A stretch of DNA of 30,905 bases. Origin: Piscirickettsiaceae bacterium. GTDB lineage: Bacteria; Pseudomonadota; Gammaproteobacteria; Nitrosococcales; Methylophagaceae. The stretch covers positions 1 to 30,905 of the forward strand of contig DAOUSV010000002.1 in NCBI GenBank assembly GCA_030627065.1, given 5' to 3'. Below the pieces are notes generated by a model. That model ran no database searches. It was not told where the DNA came from and saw nothing but the letters and a program-made list of their open reading frames with translations. The translations under genes and the position numbers were made by a program. This document shows, piece by piece, positions 16,890-23,145 of the stretch (its first letter is position 1; each line of letters opens with the position of its first letter).

Positions 16890-17081
16890 ATGAAATCACT
16901 CGATGAATCATTTGGTATAGCTACCCGAACAATCAAACTTAGTTTGTCTCCCGACTTTTGTTTAAACGATGCCTTTGCAGTTATGGATTTTCTGCAGGTA
17001 ATAATAGAAAATTTGGAGGACGAAATTGATGAAACATCTAATTATTCCGGATACACAAGTCAAACCAAACTCACCCACTGA
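16890..17081 (+). CDS. Possible small protein overlapping the phosphatase gene
   Basis: 63 residues starting at the only ATG of this frame, with no ribosome binding site. The first 50 residues (for example LSLSPDFCLNDAFAVMDF and a helix with acidic face) look protein-like, and the gene would carry the GGAGGA used by the downstream phosphatase. It overlaps that gene by 53 bases, which is unusual for this compact genome. The preceding 50 bases are GC-rich and can form a short GGCGC/GCGCC stem. Real but poorly supported. Confidence 0.4.
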   Translation: MKSLDESFGIATRTIKLSLSPDFCLNDAFAVMDFLQVIIENLEDEIDETSNYSGYTSQTKLTH

Positions 17082-17796
17082 ACATTTAAGATGGGCGGGT
17101 ATGTATGCGGCTGAAAAGAAACCTGATGTCATAGTTCATATTGGAGATCATTTTGATATGCCTAGTCTGTCCACTTGGGACGTAGGCAAAAAATCGTTTG
17201 AGGGACGAAGATACAAAGATGATATTGCGGCAGGGATTGAGGCCATGAAAGTATTTATGAATCCAATCCAAGAGGAGCAAGCGCGACTCAAAAGAAACAA
17301 AGAAAAACAATGGCATCCGCGATTAGTATATACACTAGGCAATCATGAAAACCGCATAGAACGTGCGATAGAATCTGATTCAAAACTGGAGGGCTTAATT
17401 GGGTACAAAGATCTTGAATTAGAATCATTTGGCTTTGAAGTTTATTCTTATCTTGAAGTGGTGGTGGTTGACCAAATTGCGTATTCTCATTTCTTTACGT
17501 CTGGTGTAATGGGTCGGCCAGTGGCAAGTGCTAACGCGCTGTTAAACAAACGTCATATGTCTGCAGTAATGGGCCACGTTCAAGATAGGTCAATAGCATT
17601 TGCAAGGCGTGCTGATGGGGTAAATTTAACAGGTTTGTTTTCTGGAATATATTATCAACATGACGAAGATTATTTAACGCCTCAAACTAACGGATCATGG
17701 CGGGGAATCTGGATGTTAAACGAAGTCCGGAACGGAGGGTTTGACGAAATGCCCGTGTCAATAAATTACTTAAGAAAAAAATATCAAGGAAAATAA
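17029..17796 (+). CDS. Calcineurin-like metallophosphatase
   Basis: 255 residues. Metal-site motifs in order: IPDTQ (Asp8; the usual Asp-x-His has Gln10 in place of His, as in other phage members), VHIGDHFDM (Gly39-Asp40), TLGNHENR (Asn105-His106), AYSHFF (His154) and MGHVQ (Gly182-His183). This family of phage phosphoesterases occurs near DNA metabolism genes; substrates are not established. The ATG at 17029 is chosen over a TTG one codon earlier; GGAGGA is 8 bases upstream. It is the last gene of the rightward early operon, ending 30 bases before the convergent accessory operon. Confidence 0.85.
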   Translation: MKHLIIPDTQVKPNSPTEHLRWAGMYAAEKKPDVIVHIGDHFDMPSLSTWDVGKKSFEGRRYKDDIAAGIEAMKVFMNPIQEEQARLKRNKEKQWHPRLVYTLGNHENRIERAIESDSKLEGLIGYKDLELESFGFEVYSYLEVVVVDQIAYSHFFTSGVMGRPVASANALLNKRHMSAVMGHVQDRSIAFARRADGVNLTGLFSGIYYQHDEDYLTPQTNGSWRGIWMLNEVRNGGFDEMPVSINYLRKKYQGK

Positions 17797-17820
17797 AAAA
17801 GCCCCCATCTCTGAGGGCTT
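17797..17820 (-). terminator. Intrinsic terminator of the leftward accessory operon
   Basis: Read leftward, AAGCCCTC and a complementary GGGGGCTT form an 8-bp stem (one G-T pair) with loop AGAGAT, followed at once by a run of six T and ATTTT. On the plus strand no T-run follows, so it mainly stops the leftward transcript. A plus-strand RNA can also form the hairpin and may end less efficiently here. Confidence 0.85.
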
Positions 17821-17827
17821 GGCAGGA

Positions 17828-18085
17828 TTAAAGAGTGTAGCCCCGATTATGTTGATATGGGCTTGAATCCACTGGCTTGATTAGGGAATATTTACAATAA
17901 TTTATTTTCTCCCCGAATTGGTTTAGCCCTTTGATCCGCTCAATCTTAATGTTATGCCCGTCTTTTTTAAGTTCGCAGATACGCGCTGACAGTTCAAAAA
18001 TCCCCAGTTCCTTAAAACTGTTAATCCTTGTAATGGAATATCCTTTATCAAGATACGCTAATAGTCTTTGATTTTGAGTACTCAT
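17828..18085 (-). CDS. Small winged-helix protein, HTH_39 type
   Basis: 85 residues. LLAYLDKGYSITRINSFKEL followed by GIFELSARICELKKDGHNI matches the phage helix-turn-helix family HTH_39 (PF14090), where a turn links 'SIT..A..ELGI..L..RI.ELR..G..I'. It would bind DNA, but its target is unknown. It overlaps the 88-residue gene upstream by 4 bases and is the last gene of the accessory operon, just before the terminator. Confidence 0.75.
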   Translation of the reverse strand: MSTQNQRLLAYLDKGYSITRINSFKELGIFELSARICELKKDGHNIKIERIKGLNQFGEKINYCKYSLIKPVDSSPYQHNRGYTL

Positions 18086-18348
18086 ACTAAACCCCTTTTT
18101 AGTTGGCTTTCTTCAATGCGATCAACATGCCGCGCTATGCTTTCTAACTGAAACCAATGAACACGGACTAATGATTCCATTTCAGCGATAGAAACCGTCC
18201 AAGGCTCACCACTGTTACGGTGAGCCTCGATTGTTGATTCCTTATCTTCAATGTTACTCAGTAGATCTTGATATTGTCGGTCAAGGTCAAGCTTGATAAT
18301 TTCAAGGGTGGAATCTGACAATAAATTAATCAATTCAAAGTAATCCAT
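18082..18348 (-). CDS. Hypothetical helical protein (88 aa)
   Basis: 88 residues, acidic and almost fully helical, with heptad-like patterns over residues 10-45 and 52-80, so a coiled-coil oligomer is likely. No known domain. It is tightly packed: 4-base overlap with the HTH_39 gene and 1-base overlap (18348) with the gene before it. Function unknown. Confidence 0.6.
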   Translation of the reverse strand: MDYFELINLLSDSTLEIIKLDLDRQYQDLLSNIEDKESTIEAHRNSGEPWTVSIAEMESLVRVHWFQLESIARHVDRIEESQLKRGLV

Positions 18349-18656
18349 TATGCTACCTCTAGTCTTTTATCTTGCTCTAAAGTTAACACCGCATTGGAAT
18401 ACATAGGATCTTTAACGATCTCGCAGGCACGATTGTAAGCAGGCAATTTAATGCCGTAATTGTCATACAATAAAATAACGGCTTTAGCCCGTTCGTGCCA
18501 CCAAAAACTCCAGTTACCGTGAATCTCCCTGAAATCTAAAATACAATCCGGCTCATCCTTTTTGCTATCGTTGGATTTTGCGCAAATAATTGCAACGTCA
18601 ATAGTATTAATTAGATCCGCGATTTCAGCGCAAGTATCAGTATGTAATTTAATCAT
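18348..18656 (-). CDS. Hypothetical protein (102 aa)
   Basis: 102 residues. A helical N-terminus (TCAEIADLINTIDVAIICAK) is followed by an aromatic segment (GNWSFWWHERAKAVILLYDN) and a short helical tail. No domain recognised. AGAGGA 7 bases before the ATG supports the start, right after an RNA hairpin that separates it from the ArdC gene. Accessory-operon protein of unknown function. Confidence 0.6.
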   Translation of the reverse strand: MIKLHTDTCAEIADLINTIDVAIICAKSNDSKKDEPDCILDFREIHGNWSFWWHERAKAVILLYDNYGIKLPAYNRACEIVKDPMYSNAVLTLEQDKRLEVA

Positions 18657-18694
18657 GATTTTATCCTCTAGTTATGATGCCAAAGTGCATCGAA

Positions 18695-18719
18695 TAACCT
18701 ACCCATCGCGGATAGGCTA
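18695..18719 (-). promoter_or_regulatory. Intercistronic RNA hairpin downstream of the ArdC gene
   Basis: On the leftward transcript TAGCCTATCC pairs with GGGTAGGTTA: ten pairs, two of them G-U, around a GCGAT loop. On the DNA's other strand these two positions are A-C mismatches, so the stem is complete only in the leftward RNA. No T-run follows, so it is not a simple terminator. A 3' stabiliser or RNase III site between ArdC and the weakly related genes after it is plausible. Confidence 0.5.
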
Positions 18720-18730
18720 CGCGTTGGACT

Positions 18731-19648
18731 TTAAGCGGCCTTACTGCCCATCTCTGACGCTTCCTTGCTATTCTCGACCATATATCGAACAGCTTTATTC
18801 GCAAGCTTGCTAGCCTCATACAATGCGCTAGGATCCCCCTGCAAGACTTCAATCCAATTCTGTATATATTCATCATGCTGTAGCCCCTCATATGGCAGGC
18901 CCATAATTGATCCGGCCATTGCTGACCCAAGTTCCGCGACAAGTTCCTCGAACGCGTAATCCTTAGACCCAAACCCATTTTTAAGGTTACGGTTTAATCT
19001 CGATTTGTGGCCCGTCCAGTGGGTTATTTCATGTAACAAAGTCGAGTCGTGGTGATCGCGTCCAGTACCACCATCAATAAAAGATTCAACTGTAGGCATG
19101 TGAATTTGATCTTGCGAGGGTATAAAACACGCCCTGTTACCAGTGTATTTAAGGTCAACACCTAGCTGTTTAGCCATGCAATTAACGCCATTTTCTGGTA
19201 TAATTGGGGCATCGGTAACGGATGATTTGGGGCCAAAAACTGAGGCATCAAAGTCGTTTAACTGCTCGACATTAAATACGCGATATTGAGACATTTTAGG
19301 ATAGAGAGTGGCCCCTGTAGCATCGCGGGAATCTTTGAGCATTTTAAAATGGATAATTCCGGTGGTTTTATTGCCCTTGACATATTTACAGGCCGCATCT
19401 CTACCGAATTTGGTTACTAACTGGTTAAAAGTGACCCACTGGTTGCAGTCATAACCACTAAAATTGGTGATGAACCAGTTAAACCCGCTGTATACGGTCC
19501 CAGTGATGGGGTTATGATGCGCCCCAAATGCTACACCATTAGAACTCCACGGCTTAGACCATTTAGCGTCTTTTGGTAGGTTCTCAAGGTTGGCGATTAC
19601 TTTGTCGGTAATCTCTTTAACGATTGCTTCTATTTTTGCGTCTTTCAT
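18731..19648 (-). CDS. ardC: ArdC-like antirestriction protein (ssDNA binding plus zincin domain)
   Basis: 305 residues. The N-terminal half (residues 1-130; KWSKPWSSNGVAFGAHHNPI, YSGFNWFI) is the ArdC N-terminal ssDNA-binding domain (PF08401). The C-terminal half is a zincin-like metallopeptidase with HEITH (206-210) and a downstream acidic helix AFEELVAELGSAMAG (residues 232-246) giving the third ligand. ArdC of plasmid pSa protects incoming single-stranded DNA and inhibits type I restriction; phage copies are thought to serve early defence evasion. AGAGGT 6 bases before the ATG. It follows a 63-residue gene and is the main gene of the accessory operon. Confidence 0.85.
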   Translation of the reverse strand: MKDAKIEAIVKEITDKVIANLENLPKDAKWSKPWSSNGVAFGAHHNPITGTVYSGFNWFITNFSGYDCNQWVTFNQLVTKFGRDAACKYVKGNKTTGIIHFKMLKDSRDATGATLYPKMSQYRVFNVEQLNDFDASVFGPKSSVTDAPIIPENGVNCMAKQLGVDLKYTGNRACFIPSQDQIHMPTVESFIDGGTGRDHHDSTLLHEITHWTGHKSRLNRNLKNGFGSKDYAFEELVAELGSAMAGSIMGLPYEGLQHDEYIQNWIEVLQGDPSALYEASKLANKAVRYMVENSKEASEMGSKAA

Positions 19649-19677
19649 TGTGTGACCTCTAAGTCGTTGTGGTTGGA

Positions 19678-19869
19678 TTAGCTATTACAGTTTTTATAAA
19701 CTGATTGCTCTGTTGAGTTATGCGATAACAGCACCTCAGTGCCACGCTTCAAAGTGTGTGAACCTTTTGGGTGATCTTGCTTCAATGCTCTGAAAGCCTG
19801 AGAAGCTTGAATAGATCCTTGCACCGTAAAGGAGTCAAAGCCGATAGTTGATAGAGTGAATAAAGACAT
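19678..19869 (-). CDS. Hypothetical first gene of the accessory operon (63 aa)
   Basis: 63 residues. AGGTA about 7 bases before the ATG supports it. Contains a short patterned region (SIQASQAFRALKQDHPKG) and no membrane segment. Its position ahead of ArdC and immediately after the control region suggests early expression. No family recognised. Confidence 0.55.
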   Translation of the reverse strand: MSLFTLSTIGFDSFTVQGSIQASQAFRALKQDHPKGSHTLKRGTEVLLSHNSTEQSVYKNCNS

Positions 19870-19904
19870 ATGTGTACCTATATATAAAATGAATGAAGTG
19901 CCAA

Positions 19905-19927
19905 GGTATACTATAGGGAGAGTATCC
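19905..19927. promoter_or_regulatory. Imperfect palindrome containing a T7-promoter-like core
   Basis: The 12 bases ACTATAGGGAGA at 19910-19921 are identical to positions -6 to +6 of the T7 RNA polymerase promoter, but the upstream recognition part (-17 to -7) does not match. The same bases form an inverted repeat, GGTATACT (19905-19912) and AGTATCC (19921-19927). It lies between the divergent accessory and terminase operons, so an operator or promoter is likely. Both TATACT (rightward) and TATAGT (leftward) could serve as -10 boxes but lack good -35 partners. Confidence 0.45.
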
Positions 19928-19959
19928 CCTAGAACTAAACACGACTAATAATCCCTTTA

Positions 19960-19989
19960 TGGTCACAAAACCCCCTTTTATGATATAAT
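19960..19989 (+). promoter_or_regulatory. Late-operon promoter ahead of terminase genes
   Basis: A perfect extended -10, TGATATAAT with TATAAT at 19984-19989, preceded by TGGTCA at 19960-19965 (4 of 6 for -35) at 18 bases. It lies 57 bases before the first gene of the packaging operon and has no competing -10 of equal quality. Confidence 0.6.
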
Positions 19990-20046
19990 CACCACATCTC
20001 AACAATATTAACCTGTAACAAAAACAATCACTTAGGATTAAAAAAC

Positions 20047-20349
20047 ATGGGCAGACCTAAAGGTTCACCTAATAAACCTAAAAAAGCTCTAGAGAAAGCT
20101 TTAAACGCACGCCTAAAGGCAATCTATGGAGAGGACTTTGATGTCGTGTTTAGCATGGCCTGCAGTGCTATAGATATACAGGCAATAGCTAAAGAGTCTG
20201 GCGAAGTGGAGGACCATACAGCGGCAGTGCAAGCATTAGATAGAGTAGCTAAGTACCTGACACCATCGCTCAAGTCTATAGAGCAAACAGGGGAGCAGGG
20301 GTTAACTGTATCCATACAAAGAAAGCGGTATGATTCATCCAGTGCATAA
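20047..20349 (+). CDS. Putative terminase small subunit
   Basis: 100 residues. It begins with an AT-hook-like basic patch (GRPKGSPNKPKK), as many small terminases and similar DNA-binding phage proteins do. A helical domain (residues 20-90) ends with VQALDRVAKYLTPSLKSIEQTGEQGL, a 'xxLLxRxxPxLKxxE'-type pattern common among phage small terminases. First gene of the packaging operon, preceded by TAGGA, and followed by the DnaA-box array, the first unit of which includes its stop codon. In T7-like phages the small subunit selects DNA for packaging. No strict family signature is visible, so this rests on position and composition. Confidence 0.5.
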   Translation: MGRPKGSPNKPKKALEKALNARLKAIYGEDFDVVFSMACSAIDIQAIAKESGEVEDHTAAVQALDRVAKYLTPSLKSIEQTGEQGLTVSIQRKRYDSSSA

Positions 20350-20429
20350 CCTGTGCATAAACCTGTGGACAGCACAGTGTATAACTTGTGGGTAAACCTG
20401 TGGAAAAGGTGTTAGCAACCTGTGGATAA
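20341..20429 (-). other. Phased array of DnaA boxes (candidate replication origin)
   Basis: Seven copies of the DnaA box (TTATNCACA read leftward; TGTGNATAA on the plus strand), all in one orientation, start at 20341, 20352, 20364, 20376, 20387, 20399 and 20421. Two are perfect (20352, 20421), four have one mismatch, and one (20364) has two. A degenerate eighth fits at 20410. Steps are 11 or 12 bases, close to one helical turn. The array lies between the putative small terminase gene and the next gene, followed by a GATC and an AT-rich stretch at 20459-20500. A host-DnaA-dependent origin, or a DnaA-controlled or DnaA-titrating site, is the natural reading. Confidence 0.7.
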
Positions 20430-20501
20430 GTGGCTACCCCCCTCCCGAGAGTCGATGTGATCTGTATCATTATCACTCACTCGAAAAAAAATTGAATTAG
20501 A

Positions 20502-20714
20502 ATGAAAAATGTTATTAAGCTAAGACCAGACAAAGAAGACATCATAGAAGCTCATATAAAGCGTTCTAAGGAGTTTATTTTAATAAGTATAGGTGAGCAT
20601 GGCGTAGAGGTAGGGAGTTCGTTAGATGACGAAAGAGGATTGTTTTATATTGAGTTAGCAAAACGTATGATCCTTGATGATTGGCTAGGAGTCAGCCCCT
20701 ATGATAAAGATTGA
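20502..20714 (+). CDS. Hypothetical protein (70 aa)
   Basis: 70 residues with alternating strand/helix character (ILISIGEHGVEVGSSL, then ELAKRMILDDWLG). No known domain and only a weak ribosome binding site. It begins 73 bases after the DnaA-box array and overlaps the next small gene by 14 bases. Function unknown; placement suggests a small packaging-operon protein. Confidence 0.55.
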   Translation: MKNVIKLRPDKEDIIEAHIKRSKEFILISIGEHGVEVGSSLDDERGLFYIELAKRMILDDWLGVSPYDKD

Positions 20715-20880
20715 CACGGACGAAGTTATAAACGAAATAGACCAAGAGTTAATTGAAGAGTTTGCAATGGCATTAATGGATAAAGACCAGTATGCTATGA
20801 AGGAAGTCCTTTATTTAGTGTCCCAAAGAATGATTAGCTACTGCGATTGTTTGGAGGAGCCTTGCATTTGTAGGAGTTAA
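20701..20880 (+). CDS. Small acidic protein (59 aa)
   Basis: 59 residues, acidic, helical, with a Cys-rich tail (YCDCLEEPCICRS; four Cys in nine residues) that could bind metal. The ATG lies 14 bases inside the previous gene. The TAGGAG near its end serves as ribosome binding site for the following gene. Unknown function. Confidence 0.55.
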   Translation: MIKIDTDEVINEIDQELIEEFAMALMDKDQYAMKEVLYLVSQRMISYCDCLEEPCICRS

Positions 20881-20882
20881 TT

Positions 20883-21044
20883 GTGGCGCAAGATCTGTTA
20901 AAAACCTTAGACAAAGAAACAAGAGACAGGCATTTCCCTGAAAAAAACGGTGGAAAAGGGGATCATGCTAGAAAATCTGACAAGAGAACCCGCGAAGCTT
21001 ACGCATCAAACTACGATAAAATTAAGTGGGACTCATGCAAATAG
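20883..21044 (+). CDS. Small basic protein before large terminase (53 aa)
   Basis: 53 residues from a GTG start, with TAGGAG 6 bases upstream. Highly charged: KNGGKGDHARKSDKRTREAY. It overlaps the large terminase start by 10 bases, so coupling is likely. Basic and short, it could contact DNA or help the terminase; an alternative to the 100-residue protein as small terminase cannot be excluded. Family not recognised. Confidence 0.55.
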   Translation: MAQDLLKTLDKETRDRHFPEKNGGKGDHARKSDKRTREAYASNYDKIKWDSCK

Positions 21045-22492
21045 AATATAGCCTGATGGCACAGGGTCAAGTGCTACAAGATTTTGCTGATTGTCGTGCA
21101 AGAAACTCATTTATAATGGGGCCGTTAGGATCTGGCAAGACTGTGCAATGCATTTTAAAATTGTTTGACCTAATGTGTGAGCAAGAACCTGTAAAACAAA
21201 AAGATCATAAGAATTATAACGTCCGATTGTCTAGGGTAATTGCGGCACGAAACACTTATTCCGAATTATTTTCTACAACCATTAAAGATTGGCTAGAAAT
21301 ACATGGAGAATTAGGCGATTTCAAGCAAGGTAACAAAGAACCTCCTACGCATTTTATAAGGTTTAAATTAGAAGATGGTACTAGTGTACATTGCGATGTT
21401 GTATTTATTGCTTTTGACAGGCCTGAACACGTTAAAAAAGCAAGGGGAATACAGACAACGTGGGTTTGGCTTAATGAAACGAAAGAACATAGTAAAGCTG
21501 TGCTTGATATGCTTGATTTGCGTCATGGTCGTTACCCATCAAATAAAGAAGGTGCTACCCCTACGCACCACGGAATACTTGGGGACAGCAACGCACCAGA
21601 CGAAGACCATTGGTATTTTAAGCTTGCGGAAATAGAAAGACCAGAAGGATGGGCGTTTTATAGGCAAGCGGGTGGCGTTTATAAAGATGGCGAAACGTGG
21701 TTAGTAAATAAAAAAGCAGAAAACCTAGCAAACTTACCAGTAGATTATTACTCAAGAGGGCTGTCAGGCAAAACAAACGATTGGATTAAGGTTAACTTAG
21801 GGAATGAATACGGTTTTGTGTCGAATGGTAAGCCAGTGCATCCTATGTATACTGATTCTGTTCACTGTCAACATATGGATTTTGTGCCTGATAAGTCTAC
21901 CCCCATCGTGCTTGGTTTTGATTTTGGACGCACGCCTGCTTGTGCATTTTTACAGCGAACGCCTATTGGAAGATGGGTATGCTTTGATGAGTTGGTAGAT
22001 TCCGATTCAGGAGCAATAGACTTTGCGCCTACTTTAAAGAAATATATTGAACAACATTATCCTCATTACTCGTTTAAAGGTTGGGGAGATCCGTCCGGAA
22101 GCAACAGAAACCAAGCTAATTCTGAAACTCCGTTCCAAATTATGCGTGCGGCAGGCGTTCCATGCAGTCCTACCAGAAGTAACGACCCAATGAAGCGCAG
22201 GGCCGCGCTAGAAGTGCCAATGAAAGAAATGTGTATGGACGGAAAGCCTAGATTTATTGTATTGCCTAAAGCATCTATGATTCGCAAAGGGTTACAAGGC
22301 GGTTTTTGCTATCGAAGAGTTCAGGTATCGGGAGATAGGTACACTGACGAACCAGATAAGAACGAATATTCTCACCCAGTTGAAGCTTTAGAGTATGCAT
22401 TGCAGGGTGAAGGAGAAGGAAGAAGCGCATTAAGTAGAGCAGGTTATTTTGACAAACCCCATAAAGCAAAAGTTGATATCAATGTATTCTAA
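21035..22492 (+). CDS. terL: Terminase large subunit
   Basis: 485 residues from ATG. ATPase: Walker A GPLGSGKT (29-36), Walker B region TTWVWLNE (acid Glu ends it; about 145). Nuclease: DFGRTPACAF (about 294-303) and WGDPSGSN (about 348-355) supply acidic residues. This is the packaging motor and DNA-cutting enzyme. A GTG three codons upstream (21026) is also possible; the ATG is preferred by context, although both have weak ribosome binding sites. Ends 11 bases inside the next gene. Confidence 0.92.
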   Translation: MQIEYSLMAQGQVLQDFADCRARNSFIMGPLGSGKTVQCILKLFDLMCEQEPVKQKDHKNYNVRLSRVIAARNTYSELFSTTIKDWLEIHGELGDFKQGNKEPPTHFIRFKLEDGTSVHCDVVFIAFDRPEHVKKARGIQTTWVWLNETKEHSKAVLDMLDLRHGRYPSNKEGATPTHHGILGDSNAPDEDHWYFKLAEIERPEGWAFYRQAGGVYKDGETWLVNKKAENLANLPVDYYSRGLSGKTNDWIKVNLGNEYGFVSNGKPVHPMYTDSVHCQHMDFVPDKSTPIVLGFDFGRTPACAFLQRTPIGRWVCFDELVDSDSGAIDFAPTLKKYIEQHYPHYSFKGWGDPSGSNRNQANSETPFQIMRAAGVPCSPTRSNDPMKRRAALEVPMKEMCMDGKPRFIVLPKASMIRKGLQGGFCYRRVQVSGDRYTDEPDKNEYSHPVEALEYALQGEGEGRSALSRAGYFDKPHKAKVDINVF

Positions 22493-22823
22493 ATTATATG
22501 TAGTTTTTGAAAAAGATGATGGTAGGTGGTGGTCTTTTTTCTTAAAACGAGGGTGTCGGCACTGTTTTTTAGTAAAACCCGCAGGAAATTCGTACATTAT
22601 TTACGGAAAAGGGGCAAAGTCCTTTGATTTATTTACGATTAAAGAAGAAAAGAGTATAATCGACAATATCTATGCAATAGAAAGTTTCAATCCGGTAAAG
22701 CGGAAGGGCTATCTTTTTATGTTAAATACTTGCGTGGGTCACATTAAGGCAATATTAGGCATTAAGAAACCTTTTATTTTTACGCCATATCAATTATTAA
22801 AATATTTAAGGACTCTAAAATGA
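22482..22823 (+). CDS. Putative permuted papain-like protein between terminase and portal
   Basis: 113 residues. Contains GCRHCFLVKP (His27) near the N-terminus and NTCVGHIKAILGI (Cys84) plus TPYQLLKYL near the C-terminus. The order conserved His, then a Cys at the start of a helix, is that of circularly permuted NlpC/P60 (LRAT/YaeF-like) folds. Related small proteins, as I recall, often sit beside terminase or portal genes in podoviruses, with unknown function. The ATG at 22482 is used; an earlier TTG lies 33 bases inside terL. It overlaps terL by 11 bases and the next gene by ATGA. Catalysis is inferred only. Confidence 0.6.
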   Translation: MYSKLYVVFEKDDGRWWSFFLKRGCRHCFLVKPAGNSYIIYGKGAKSFDLFTIKEEKSIIDNIYAIESFNPVKRKGYLFMLNTCVGHIKAILGIKKPFIFTPYQLLKYLRTLK

Positions 22824-23143
22824 GCGGATTATTCAAACGACCTAAAGTTCCAGAGCCAACACAGCAAGAAATAGCTTCAGTAGCTAGACAACAGCGTGCG
22901 CTTGACGAAGAAACTGGGAAAAACGAGCGTAGACTTAAAGCTGTAGCGCGAGGTCGATTAGGATCGTCTTCTCTTTTAGCTTCAGCAAGTACTGCAACTG
23001 GATCATCTGCAAGTGGAAGTTCTAGCGGAAATAGCAGTGGTTATACTGCGGGTCGTAGGGGAGGAGGCGCATATACTGGAGCAGGAAGCTTTGGAGGCAA
23101 TCCATTTGGTGGAAATGGAATGGGAACAACCAACAGGAAATAA
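22820..23143 (+). CDS. Small Gly/Ser-rich structural-region protein
   Basis: 107 residues. N-terminus SGLFKRPKVPEPTQQE, a charged helix to residue 45, then RGRLGSSSLLAS and a long Gly/Ser-rich, presumably disordered tail. The GRxGSSxLL motif recurs in a small conserved phage family that sits ahead of portal genes. ATGA overlap with the previous gene and 2-base gap to portal. Probably a head-neck or assembly protein; no exact function known. Confidence 0.6.
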   Translation: MSGLFKRPKVPEPTQQEIASVARQQRALDEETGKNERRLKAVARGRLGSSSLLASASTATGSSASGSSSGNSSGYTAGRRGGGAYTGAGSFGGNPFGGNGMGTTNRK

Positions 23144-23145
23144 TA

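Noticed and set aside
16696..16893. Rightward open frame inside the SSB-like gene
   Set aside because: Out of frame with a well-supported gene; the product is a Gln/Ser-rich shadow of the Pro/Glu linker.
18661..18978. Leftward open frame of 105 codons overlapping the ArdC gene
   Set aside because: It lies in another frame over a gene with clear domain motifs, and its product is Arg/Cys-rich and without pattern.
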